DNA of 64,000 nucleotides from Bacillus luti (lineage in GTDB: Bacteria > Bacillota > Bacilli > Bacillales > Bacillaceae_G). Positions within the stretch are counted from its first letter, which is position 1. Each line of letters begins with the position of its first letter. Where the stretch lies: positions 1-64,000 of the forward strand of contig NZ_MACI01000034.1 in the NCBI RefSeq assembly GCF_001884105.1. The letters are read 5' to 3'. Under the pieces are notes generated by a model that did no database searches, was not told the origin of the DNA, and saw only the letters and a program-made list of their open reading frames with translations. Position numbers and translations under genes: made by a program. This document shows positions 45,559 through 53,106 of the stretch, one piece after another.

Positions 45559-45570
45559 CGTCAGTACCCC

Positions 45571-45612
45571 ATAAAGAAAAGACACCATAAGGTGCCTTCC
45601 TCTTGCTTGAGA
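45571..45612. repeat. Dispersed hairpin repeat, partial copy
   Basis: ATAAAGAAAAGACACCATAA followed by GGTGCCTTCCTC matches the copies at 1371 and 35600. It begins directly at the flank of the IS231-type cassette. It may terminate the minus-strand gene at 45693. Confidence 0.6.
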
Positions 45613-45692
45613 ATCACATCTATTGTATTGAAGAAATTTAGAAACGGTAAATACAACAAGGTAAGATTCTCACTATAATCTATAGATGTTTA

Positions 45693-46259
45693 TTATTCTC
45701 CAACATGCTGAAGATCTCCGGATTTAATTAATGCGGCTGTTACTTCATCACCGAAAGTATTTAGAGAGAATGTTTGCTCGTCTAACGAATCCATTTTTGT
45801 AGCTTCACCTATCTTGCCGTCTTGAAGTTCCCAGAAATAGTTATGTTCTTCTACGATTTTACTAAAATCCCTATTTACCCATCTTTCAGTGATTGCTAAT
45901 AGTTTTTCTTTATTCTTAAAATCATTTTCATTTAAAATGCTTCTTACTTTCTCTGCATTCTTTTTAGACATAGGAGTTGCGCCCCGTCCGTCACTCGCTT
46001 TTACCTTTTGATGAGTCATGCTATGCATAGCTGAAATAACTTCTTCTTCAGTAGAACTTTTAGTGATGTGAAGTTGTGCATTTGAACCTTTAATCTCTGC
46101 TTCATTCGATGGTGTTTCTTCTTTATTAGACTCTGCAAAAGCATGCTCCTCACCACCCATTGGTACTTCCGCAAACTGTAACATCCCATAAGTCATACCA
46201 GCTGCAAGTACTATCATCCCTATAATAGATCCTAGCCAATACGTTAGCTTCTTGTCCAT
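45693..46259 (-). CDS. Membrane-anchored hypothetical protein (DUF6241-like?)
   Basis: A 188-residue protein with one N-terminal membrane anchor (about 5-27), a charged linker rich in Glu and Asn, and a C-terminal helical domain of about 120 residues (STEEEVISAMHSMTHQKVKA, ERWVNRDFSKIVEEHNYFWE). The layout resembles a Bacillus family I recall as DUF6241, which I could not verify. GGGAGA lies 8 bases before the ATG at 46259; a GTG two codons earlier is nearer the site. The function is unknown. Confidence 0.72.
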   Translation of the reverse strand: MDKKLTYWLGSIIGMIVLAAGMTYGMLQFAEVPMGGEEHAFAESNKEETPSNEAEIKGSNAQLHITKSSTEEEVISAMHSMTHQKVKASDGRGATPMSKKNAEKVRSILNENDFKNKEKLLAITERWVNRDFSKIVEEHNYFWELQDGKIGEATKMDSLDEQTFSLNTFGDEVTAALIKSGDLQHVGE

Positions 46260-46360
46260 ACTCACTTCTCCCTATATTTATCCAAATATCTTACATAAAG
46301 AATATCATATATAATTCTCCTTTTTATGAATATGTGATTTTTTATTTATCAAACATAAAG

Positions 46361-46430
46361 TGCTGTAATAAAGTGAAACTTTAATCAGTGGGGGCTTACT
46401 GCCCATTAAAGCGGGATAAACATTACAGCA
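46361..46430. repeat. Shortened copy of the bglP-leader repeat
   Basis: AAAGTGAAACTTTAATCAGT and CTTACTGCCCATTAAAGCGG-type blocks match both ends of the repeat at 31226-31384, with about 105 middle bases missing. TGCTGTAAT and ATTACAGCA bracket it as an inverted repeat. The rest of the gap 46266-46646 holds only the promoter below. Confidence 0.65.
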
Positions 46431-46560
46431 ACTTCCAGTGGCTTCATAAAATATGAACCAAGGGAAGTTCCATTTGAATATATCAAAATACAGGATTTCA
46501 CTCGAATATTTGAAAAAGCGTTATTGTGAGTTTCTCTCTCGAAAATCACAATTTTTAAAA

Positions 46561-46618
46561 TTGACATAGCACTTCATGCACCATATACTGTTAACAACAG
46601 TATACTGTCATTAACAGT
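46561..46618 (+). promoter_or_regulatory. padR promoter and operator
   Basis: TTGACA (46561-46566), 17 bases, then TATACT (46584-46589). Overlapping and following it is ACTGTTAA (46587-46594) paired with TTAACAGT (46611-46618), around the perfect 12-mer ACAGTATACTGT (46597-46608). This suits a PadR repressor that blocks its own promoter. Confidence 0.88.
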
Positions 46619-46646
46619 AACATAATCCATTCTAGGAGGTCTATTT

Positions 46647-46988
46647 ATGAAACATACAGGAAGACATACAGGTGCATTTCTTTTGTTATTTTTAGCAGAA
46701 GGTGATAACTACGGCGGTCAGCTACTTCAGAAATGTGAAGAAGAACTTCCCGTCAATCCAATTGATAGTGCCATTTTGTATCGCACGCTAAAGAAATTAG
46801 AAAACGAAGGGGCAATTGAATCTTACGTAAGTACAGACCATCAAGACAAACCGAGAAAGATGTACAAAATTACGTCTGCTGGAAAGGAACAATTAGCAGA
46901 TTTTCAAATGGACATCGAAGAAAAAATGAAAAACTTATCCTTTTTCCTAGGCAAATATAAAGATTTAAAGGAATCCGATCATGATTAA
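46647..46988 (+). CDS. PadR-family transcriptional regulator
   Basis: A 113-residue winged-helix repressor. The core is GAFLLLFLAEGDNYGGQLLQ (N-terminal helix), PIDSAILYRTLKKLENEGAI (recognition helix) and YKITSAGKEQLADF (wing), as in PadR. AGGAGG lies 8 bases before the ATG. It heads an operon with two membrane genes that overlap each other by a few bases and is almost certainly autoregulated from the dyad at 46587-46618. The effector is unknown. Confidence 0.92.
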   Translation: MKHTGRHTGAFLLLFLAEGDNYGGQLLQKCEEELPVNPIDSAILYRTLKKLENEGAIESYVSTDHQDKPRKMYKITSAGKEQLADFQMDIEEKMKNLSFFLGKYKDLKESDHD

Positions 46989-47463
46989 CGGCGTGATCCT
47001 TTACACGTTAGCCATTCTTCTTACCGGGATTTCTTTTATGAAGGACCGTACTAAAACGAAAAACGCTCTCATGAAATCGTGGAAAATATTTCGAAACCTT
47101 CTCCCTGCCATGCTTTCCATCATGCTTTTCGTTGGCTTATCGCTTTCAATCTTAACGCCATCTTTCATCTCTTCTATCATTGGAGAACAATCTGGATTGT
47201 TAGGTATTGTTTATTCTGCAATACTCGGCTCTGTTGCACTCATTCCAAGCTTTGTCGTGTTTCCTCTTGGAAATACGTTAGTCCAACACGGTGCAGGCCT
47301 CCCGCAAGTTGCGGCACTTATGTCTACACTCATGTCAGTAGGACTTACAACTTTGCCAATGGAACAAAAAATATTCGGGCGAAGCTTTGCTTACGCACGT
47401 AATGCATCTGCATTACTCATGTCTCTCCTATTCTCCTATATCATTTGGGTGGTGATGGTATGA
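46981..47463 (+). CDS. Split permease, first half
   Basis: A 160-residue membrane protein with about five helices. Segments such as LPAMLSIMLFVGLSLSILTP and GSVALIPSFVVFPLGNTLVQ resemble one half of a DUF318/YraQ-type permease. It overlaps padR by 8 bases (AAGGAATCC before the ATG) and the second half by 4 bases, so the three are translated together. The two half-size proteins probably form one transporter. The substrate is unknown. Confidence 0.8.
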   Translation: MINGVILYTLAILLTGISFMKDRTKTKNALMKSWKIFRNLLPAMLSIMLFVGLSLSILTPSFISSIIGEQSGLLGIVYSAILGSVALIPSFVVFPLGNTLVQHGAGLPQVAALMSTLMSVGLTTLPMEQKIFGRSFAYARNASALLMSLLFSYIIWVVMV

Positions 47464-47987
47464 AAGAATTTAAAAAATATCGCTTCTTTTTCCTTTTACT
47501 ACTGGGGCTCTTTGTCCTAACTTTTATAAACCAATCTTTAGGCTGGACTGCATTACAACTAACAGGCAATAGCATTTTAGATATGTTATTTCTCCTCCCT
47601 CCTGTCCTCGTATTTGTAGGACTACTTGATCAATGGGTGAAGAAAGAAACGTTAATAAAATATATGGGAGAAAAATCGGGCATATATGGTATCTTATTCT
47701 CTCTATTATTAGGAGGCATTGCAGCTGGTCCTCTTTACGTCGCCTTTCCAATCGCAGCACTACTACTAAAAAAAGGTGCAAGCATTCGGTACATCGTATT
47801 CTTCTTAGGCGTTTGGACAACTGCGAAATTGCCGATTATCGTATATGAGTTTTCTTCATTTGGAGCTACTTTTACACTTATTCACATTGGCTTCGGTCTC
47901 GTATTCTTCTATGTAATGGGGATTATTTTTGAGAGATTTTATGATCAAGGGCAATTGCTAAGGTATGATGTTACGGAGGAAATGTAA
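47460..47987 (+). CDS. Split permease, second half
   Basis: A 175-residue membrane protein with about five helices (LLPPVLVFVGLLDQWVKKET, SLLLGGIAAGPLYVAFPIAA, LLLKKGASIRYIVFFLGVWT). It reads like the partner half of the DUF318-type permease encoded just before it. GGTGGTGAT precedes the ATG at 47460, which overlaps the previous stop. It ends the padR operon; a hairpin follows at 48057. Confidence 0.8.
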   Translation: MKEFKKYRFFFLLLLGLFVLTFINQSLGWTALQLTGNSILDMLFLLPPVLVFVGLLDQWVKKETLIKYMGEKSGIYGILFSLLLGGIAAGPLYVAFPIAALLLKKGASIRYIVFFLGVWTTAKLPIIVYEFSSFGATFTLIHIGFGLVFFYVMGIIFERFYDQGQLLRYDVTEEM

Positions 47988-48056
47988 GATTAACAAACAT
48001 TGGATAACAGACGCAGAAGATCGAACTGTCATTGAAACATCTTTAATTTCAACTAC

Positions 48057-48115
48057 TTAAAAGGAGCTGTCCCACGAGTCATTTTTTGACTATGTGACAC
48101 CTCCTTTTTATTTTA
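48057..48115 (+). terminator. Terminator-like hairpin after the padR operon
   Basis: AAAAGGAG...TGTC pairs imperfectly with GACA...CTCCTTTTT, with GAGTC/GACT as an inner stem, and ends in T. It lies 70 bases downstream of the operon. Confidence 0.7.
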
Positions 48116-48213
48116 GAAACATTACCATAACTTTAATTCGATACAGTATAATAAATATATAATACAAAAAATTCCATATAATTATTTTGCAATATTTTTT
48201 GGAGGTGATTATC

Positions 48214-48414
48214 TTGAATAAAAACATGAATCTACTTCTTCAAATAGTAATTGGAATTATCATTATGATCGCACCTATTATCATCACAGGGTTGATGTAT
48301 GATGGCTCGACAGCTATGGGCAACTTATTAGTTGCAGAATTTATAATGAGAATACTATCCCTTATTATCGGCCTTTTGGTTATTAGTAAAGCTTTATATC
48401 GTTATTCTCAATAG
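48214..48414 (+). CDS. Small two-helix membrane protein
   Basis: A 66-residue protein with two membrane helices (about 6-27 and 38-58). GGAGGTGATT lies 6 bases before a TTG at 48214, used as the start. The family was not recognised. Confidence 0.7.
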   Translation: MNKNMNLLLQIVIGIIIMIAPIIITGLMYDGSTAMGNLLVAEFIMRILSLIIGLLVISKALYRYSQ

Positions 48415-48490
48415 TTGTTCATACTAAAAAACAGACAATACATACACCAAATCCCCCTTAATTATTTGAACCATTATTACGAAAAAAATA

Positions 48491-48527
48491 TAAAAAGACA
48501 TCTTTAATCATAAAGATGTCTTTTTAT
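48491..48527. terminator. Terminator between convergent genes
   Basis: AAAAAGACATCTTTA (48492-48506) pairs with TAAAGATGTCTTTTT (48511-48525). It serves the MFS gene on the minus strand and can also work on the plus strand. Confidence 0.92.
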
Positions 48528-48534
48528 ATAAACT

Positions 48535-50010
48535 TTAATTTTCGTTCTGTAAAACCCCGGCTACTTCTACTCCCTTTTTCTCTTCTTTTAAGAATAGCGA
48601 TACGATAAAAGCAACCACAATAAAGATTAATCCAAGTGCAAATGCACCTTGGAATCCTGATGTTAAACCATTTAATTTCTCTACTGGATCCATTGGATTT
48701 GCGGAGCTTTCCATATAGCTAGTTGTTCCTGAAGACATTTTTGAAATAAAGATAGCTGTACCAATTGCGCCAGCTACTTGCTGCAGTGTATTAAACAGTG
48801 CTGTTCCGTGCGGATATAGATCTGGTGTTAATTGATTTAAACCGTATGTTTGTGCTGTCATGACAAACATGAGTCCAACCATTAATACGCTGTGCATGAC
48901 AATAATTTGTACCATTGATGTGTCAGGCGTAATGCCTTTAAATAAGAACATTGCAATACCTACTAACACAATGCCGGGAATGATAATAACTTTCGGACTA
49001 AATTTATCAAATAGTTTACCTGCGACTGGTCCCATTACGGCACTAATCATACTTCCTGGAAGCATAATTAATCCTGATTTAAAGGCTGTAACGAGTAAAA
49101 CGGTTTGCAGAAACATCGGTAATAAAGTCATCGTTGAAAATAACGACATCATCACAATGACAATTAATCCAACTGATAATGTAAACATTGGAACTTTAAA
49201 TGCACGTAGTTCTAAAATTGGATTATCAATTTTTAATTGTCGTACGATAAAAATACATAGTGATACAAGCCCAACGATCAAAGTGCCATACACTTTCGGA
49301 TCAGACCACCCTAAGTCACCTGATGCACTAAAGCTATACACAATCCCGCCGAAGCCTAACGTTGATAAAAGAATAGATGGATAATCTACTTTTGGCCTTG
49401 TTAACTCTGAAACATTTTGAATGTACTTCATTCCAATTACAATGGAAATGATTACGATTGGAACGACAAAGTAAAATAACCAGCGCCAATTCAATGAATC
49501 AACGATTACTCCAGATAATGTAGGACCAATTGCCGGAGCTGACATCATAACGAGTGCGATTAACCCCATCGTGGCACCACGTTTTTCAGGTGGACAAATG
49601 ATTAAAATCGTATTCATTAATAACGGTGAAATTAATCCAGTCGCTACCGCTTGGACAATACGACCGACTAATAAAACGGCAAATGTCGGTGCGAATCCAG
49701 CAATTAATGTACCGACTAAAAACGTTACCATTGCAATCAAAAACATTTGTCTCGTTGTGATCCATTGCTGAAGTAGCGCTGTAATCGGTACTAAAACACC
49801 AACCACTAACATGTAGGCTGTAGAAAGCCATTGGATTGTTGAAGCTGTCACGTCAAATTCTTTCATTAATACAGTTAACGCATTACCAAGTAACGTTTCG
49901 TTTAATAATGCAACCATTGTCCCTAAAAGTAACGCAATTAAAATGGGGGTATGCTTCATATTCGAAGTATCAACTTTGCCATTTGCAGGGCTCTTAGTTG
50001 TTATATTCAT
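48535..50010 (-). CDS. MFS multidrug efflux transporter (DHA2 type)
   Basis: A 491-residue proton-driven exporter with about 14 helices, the DHA2 layout. Motifs: AMDLNETLL-like NETLLGNALTVLMKEFDVTA near helix 1, LVGRIVQAVATGLISPLL (motif B/C region), and GATMGLIALVMMSAPAIGPT (antiporter motif C). It probably exports drugs or toxic compounds. CAGGAGG lies before the ATG at 50010; an upstream extension covers the site. It is divergent from a TetR gene with 143 bases and a long dyad in between. Confidence 0.92.
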   Translation of the reverse strand: MNITTKSPANGKVDTSNMKHTPILIALLLGTMVALLNETLLGNALTVLMKEFDVTASTIQWLSTAYMLVVGVLVPITALLQQWITTRQMFLIAMVTFLVGTLIAGFAPTFAVLLVGRIVQAVATGLISPLLMNTILIICPPEKRGATMGLIALVMMSAPAIGPTLSGVIVDSLNWRWLFYFVVPIVIISIVIGMKYIQNVSELTRPKVDYPSILLSTLGFGGIVYSFSASGDLGWSDPKVYGTLIVGLVSLCIFIVRQLKIDNPILELRAFKVPMFTLSVGLIVIVMMSLFSTMTLLPMFLQTVLLVTAFKSGLIMLPGSMISAVMGPVAGKLFDKFSPKVIIIPGIVLVGIAMFLFKGITPDTSMVQIIVMHSVLMVGLMFVMTAQTYGLNQLTPDLYPHGTALFNTLQQVAGAIGTAIFISKMSSGTTSYMESSANPMDPVEKLNGLTSGFQGAFALGLIFIVVAFIVSLFLKEEKKGVEVAGVLQNEN

Positions 50011-50084
50011 ATATTGATTCTCCTCCTGTTTTTTTACTCCAAAAGCTTTATTTAAACCGGAACACATGTAATATAATATACATA

Positions 50085-50136
50085 TGTAGATTAAAAAGGG
50101 AGAATCAATTTTTAGCCATTGTATATTTAATCTACA
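50085..50136. promoter_or_regulatory. Inverted repeat between MFS and TetR genes
   Basis: TGTAGATTAAA (50085-50095) pairs with TTTAATCTACA (50126-50136), an 11-bp perfect dyad with 30 bases between. It may hold two TetR dimers or bring both promoters under control. Confidence 0.7.
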
Positions 50137-50153
50137 AAAAAGGAGAATTGTAG

Positions 50154-50729
50154 ATGAATGATAATGAAAAACAACTTGATTTACGTATTAGACGTACACA
50201 TAAATTATTATGGAATTCCTTATTTGAATTAATGACGCAATCAAAACAGAAATATAGTACCATCACGATTAACCAAATTTGCGATCGCGCAATGGTACAC
50301 CGAACAACCTTTTATAAACACTTTGAAGATAAAGATGCTTTATTAGCCTTTGGATTTAAACGATACAGCAAGATGATTGGAGGAATACCGGTTTCAGATC
50401 GATTAAGTAAACCATTTCAAGTAATGGAACAATTTCTACATCATGAAGAAATCGGTAAAATATTAGAGACGCAAATGTCTGATGAACAATTTATTAGCCG
50501 GACACAGTATTTAAGTCACGAAACGAGAAAACAAGAAATAGAAGCGTTAAATCAACTTTGCAAAAACCATACGATGCCAAATGATTTAATCATTGAATTT
50601 TATTCAGGGGCAATCACCTCATTAAGCGCATGGTGGTTTCAAAATGAAAGAAGCGTTTCTGCGGCTGAAATGGATAGGTATCTCCATCAACTTATTAATC
50701 GGGATATTTTTCAGTTTGAGAAGGAATAA
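50154..50729 (+). CDS. TetR-family repressor of the MFS pump
   Basis: A 191-residue TetR-family regulator with the helix-turn-helix at about 35-60 (TITINQICDRAMVHRTTFYK, HFEDKDALL) and a helical ligand domain with the TetR_C group features (LIIEFYSGAITSLSAWWF). AAAGGAG precedes the ATG. It is divergent from the MFS efflux gene and probably represses it from the 11-bp dyad. A bidirectional terminator follows. Confidence 0.9.
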   Translation: MNDNEKQLDLRIRRTHKLLWNSLFELMTQSKQKYSTITINQICDRAMVHRTTFYKHFEDKDALLAFGFKRYSKMIGGIPVSDRLSKPFQVMEQFLHHEEIGKILETQMSDEQFISRTQYLSHETRKQEIEALNQLCKNHTMPNDLIIEFYSGAITSLSAWWFQNERSVSAAEMDRYLHQLINRDIFQFEKE

Positions 50730-50739
50730 TTTCCCCGTC

Positions 50740-50772
50740 AAAAAAACGCCTATATGAAATAGGCGTTTTTTT
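50740..50772. terminator. Bidirectional terminator
   Basis: AAAAAACGCCTAT pairs with ATAGGCGTTTTTT. It lies between the TetR gene and the convergent SDR gene. Confidence 0.92.
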
Positions 50773-50782
50773 ATACATACTA

Positions 50783-51442
50783 TTACTTACCGATCCTTTT
50801 CAAATCCGAACTTTCAATAATTGAATGGGAATATCCATCTTTCCCAACTCGCACCATCGCTCTTCCTAATTGTTCTGAAGTTATTACACTGCCAAATCTC
50901 TTCAATAGTGGATTAAAAGGCTTCATCACATCGTACATCAATTGATATAATTTCGTTTTTGATTTCACACCATTTGCCGGGATAATGAATCCTGGTCTAA
51001 ACATATACGCAGCTTTGAAAGGTAAACGTAATAGCTCATTTTCCGTTCTTCCCTTCACTCTCGCCCACATCGTACGTCCTGATTCTGTACTATCTGTGCC
51101 GCTACCCGATACGTAAATGAATGTCATACCTGGATTTAATTTTGCTAATGTTTTCGCGGCAGATATCGTTAAGTCGTACGTAACTTTTGTATATTCCTCT
51201 TCTTTCATACCTGAAGAAGAAACACCTAAACAAAAGAAGCATGCATCAAATCCGGTTATTTTCTCTTCAACAGGCGATAGGTCAGCCACATTTGCAAGCT
51301 CAATTTCGTTTAGTTTTTCATGCATCGCATTCGTACGTTTTCTACCGATCGTTACGACTTCTTTTACTTCATCATTTAATAAACTTTCTCGTAATACACT
51401 CTGACCGACCATACCTGTCGCTCCAAAGATTATAACTTTCAT
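50783..51442 (-). CDS. NAD(P)-binding SDR-like protein (HTATIP2/YwnB-like)
   Basis: A 219-residue atypical short-chain dehydrogenase. The dinucleotide motif KVIIFGATGMVGQSVLRE lies at residues 2-19. CFFCLGVSSSGMKEEEYTKV at about 70-90 and TFIYVSGSGTDSTESGRTMW at about 108-128 are the HTATIP2/CC3-like features. It probably binds NADPH; the substrate is unknown. AGGAGG lies 6 bases before the ATG at 51442. It is the last gene of the four-gene redox operon starting with the Old Yellow Enzyme. Confidence 0.85.
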   Translation of the reverse strand: MKVIIFGATGMVGQSVLRESLLNDEVKEVVTIGRKRTNAMHEKLNEIELANVADLSPVEEKITGFDACFFCLGVSSSGMKEEEYTKVTYDLTISAAKTLAKLNPGMTFIYVSGSGTDSTESGRTMWARVKGRTENELLRLPFKAAYMFRPGFIIPANGVKSKTKLYQLMYDVMKPFNPLLKRFGSVITSEQLGRAMVRVGKDGYSHSIIESSDLKRIGK

Positions 51443-51461
51443 TTGCATCCTCCTTTATATG

Positions 51462-52100
51462 TTAAAGAAAAGCTGGTTTATCACCGTCTGTATTCGGTTT
51501 GTTTACACCTAAGTTTCCGCCAACATGTAAATCAGGTGATTGTGCCAATTTAACAACGAACGCCGCGACACTTTTACGTGATACTTCCGTTCCTTTATAC
51601 GGCTCACCTTTTTCCGTAATTTCATATTCAACTTCATCATAATCCGTTAACCACGCTGGTCGCAACACGGTGTAATGAAGGTTGGAAGCTTCAATTACAT
51701 CAACAGATTTTCGGTACGGCCCTAAATATTGACCAATCGTACGGTTATTCCACTCCCCAAATTCTCCTGGAACTTCATCATAAATGCCAAGTGAGCTAAT
51801 GAAGATAAGACGTTTCACTCCAGTTTCGTCCATCGCACGCACAACCGTTTTCGCCTGCTCTTCTAAATCATCACCAGCTAAATTTGCATACACAACATCT
51901 TGATTTATCATCGCTTCGTTTAACGTTTCACGATTTAGAACATCGCCTTCCATAATGCGTACGCGATCAGAAGCATATTGCTGTACTCGATCTGCATTTC
52001 GTAAATATAACGTTAACCTTGCATCCGTTTCATTTAAAAATAACTCAATCGCATTACGCGCAATTTGTCCGTTCGCTCCAAGAATTAATACGTTCGTCAT
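51462..52100 (-). CDS. NAD(P)-binding SDR-family protein
   Basis: A 212-residue protein with the NADPH motif TNVLILGANGQIARNAIELF at residues 2-21. It also has MEGDVLNRETLNEAMINQDV and RLIFISSLGIYDEVPGEFGE, which fit the atypical SDR group (NmrA/YwnB-like). Catalytic activity is uncertain. The ATG at 52100 has GGGAG 9 bases upstream. It is third in the operon, 19 bases before the next SDR gene. Confidence 0.87.
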   Translation of the reverse strand: MTNVLILGANGQIARNAIELFLNETDARLTLYLRNADRVQQYASDRVRIMEGDVLNRETLNEAMINQDVVYANLAGDDLEEQAKTVVRAMDETGVKRLIFISSLGIYDEVPGEFGEWNNRTIGQYLGPYRKSVDVIEASNLHYTVLRPAWLTDYDEVEYEITEKGEPYKGTEVSRKSVAAFVVKLAQSPDLHVGGNLGVNKPNTDGDKPAFL

Positions 52101-52168
52101 CTTCAAAAACTCCCTTTCTTATTTTGTATAAGGCAGTAGAAGGTATTTCTACTGCCTCACATCATTTT

Positions 52169-53080
52169 TTATTTAAGATTTTCTTTAAAGAATGTATCTA
52201 ATTTTTCAATCGCTGGATTCACGTATTCCGGCACATCGTATAATGCAACGTGTGTCGCACCATCCACGATGAATAATTCTTTATTTTTACTCGCAGCTTC
52301 TTCCACTACTTCCTCACTGAAATAGCGCGTATCCGCATCACTACCTGCAATTGTTAAAAGCGGTTGTGTTAAAAACTTATTAATATGGCTAAAAGGTGAG
52401 TATGTTGCAATTTTAGCAAAACTTGTGAATACTAGACGGTTCGGTGCATTTTCATGACGGCCACGTTCTTGTACATAGTACTCATGCCCTTCCGCCATCG
52501 TCCCAGTCATGCTTTCATCTAACTCTTCTGGTACATACGAAATATAATACGTATCCGCACCATTCGCTTCGTTCGTGCGTTGACCTGATACTTGTTCTAA
52601 TAGCTTAATTTGATCTTCTGCTGGGATAACGCGGCCAAGCCCTTCTGTAAATAGTGAGCCAATATCAACCATACTTACTGTTGCGACTGCTTTCATACGA
52701 CGATCCGTTTGCGCAGCTGCTACTGTATAACCTCCGCCAGCGCAAATACCTAGCGCACCGATTTTATCATTGTCTACATATGATAATGTCGTTACATAAT
52801 CTACCGCTGCACGCATATCTTCTGTACGAGCATATGGATCTTCAAAATAGCGCGGCGTTCCTTCGCTCTCTCCTTGGTTTGATGCATCGAACGCTAAAGT
52901 AATAAAACCTAATTCAGAAAGCTTATTCGCATAAAGACCGGCTGCTTGTTCTTTCACGCCTCCACCTGGATGAGAAACGATGATTGCTGGATACTTTTTC
53001 GTTTCATCAAACTCCACTGGAACATATAAATGACCTGCTAATAATAACTCGTTATTTTTGAATGTAACATTTTGTCTCAT
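52169..53080 (-). CDS. Alpha/beta hydrolase with Cys nucleophile motif
   Basis: A 303-residue alpha/beta hydrolase related to dienelactone-hydrolase-like proteins. HPGGGVKEQAAGLYANKL carries the oxyanion loop near 43-60. GALGICAGGGYTVAAA puts a Cys where most hydrolases have Ser (about 121). Late Asp (IAGSDADTRYF) and His (DGATHVALYD) complete the triad. TTGGAGGG precedes the ATG at 53080. It is the second gene of the operon behind the Old Yellow Enzyme. The substrate is unknown; an electrophile or lactone is possible. Confidence 0.85.
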   Translation of the reverse strand: MRQNVTFKNNELLLAGHLYVPVEFDETKKYPAIIVSHPGGGVKEQAAGLYANKLSELGFITLAFDASNQGESEGTPRYFEDPYARTEDMRAAVDYVTTLSYVDNDKIGALGICAGGGYTVAAAQTDRRMKAVATVSMVDIGSLFTEGLGRVIPAEDQIKLLEQVSGQRTNEANGADTYYISYVPEELDESMTGTMAEGHEYYVQERGRHENAPNRLVFTSFAKIATYSPFSHINKFLTQPLLTIAGSDADTRYFSEEVVEEAASKNKELFIVDGATHVALYDVPEYVNPAIEKLDTFFKENLK

Positions 53081-53106
53081 AATAAAACCCTCCAATATTT
53101 TTTATA

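Noticed and set aside
48860-49384. A 174-codon plus-strand frame opposite the MFS gene
   Set aside because: It is a shadow of the transporter gene with no binding site and no recognisable domain.
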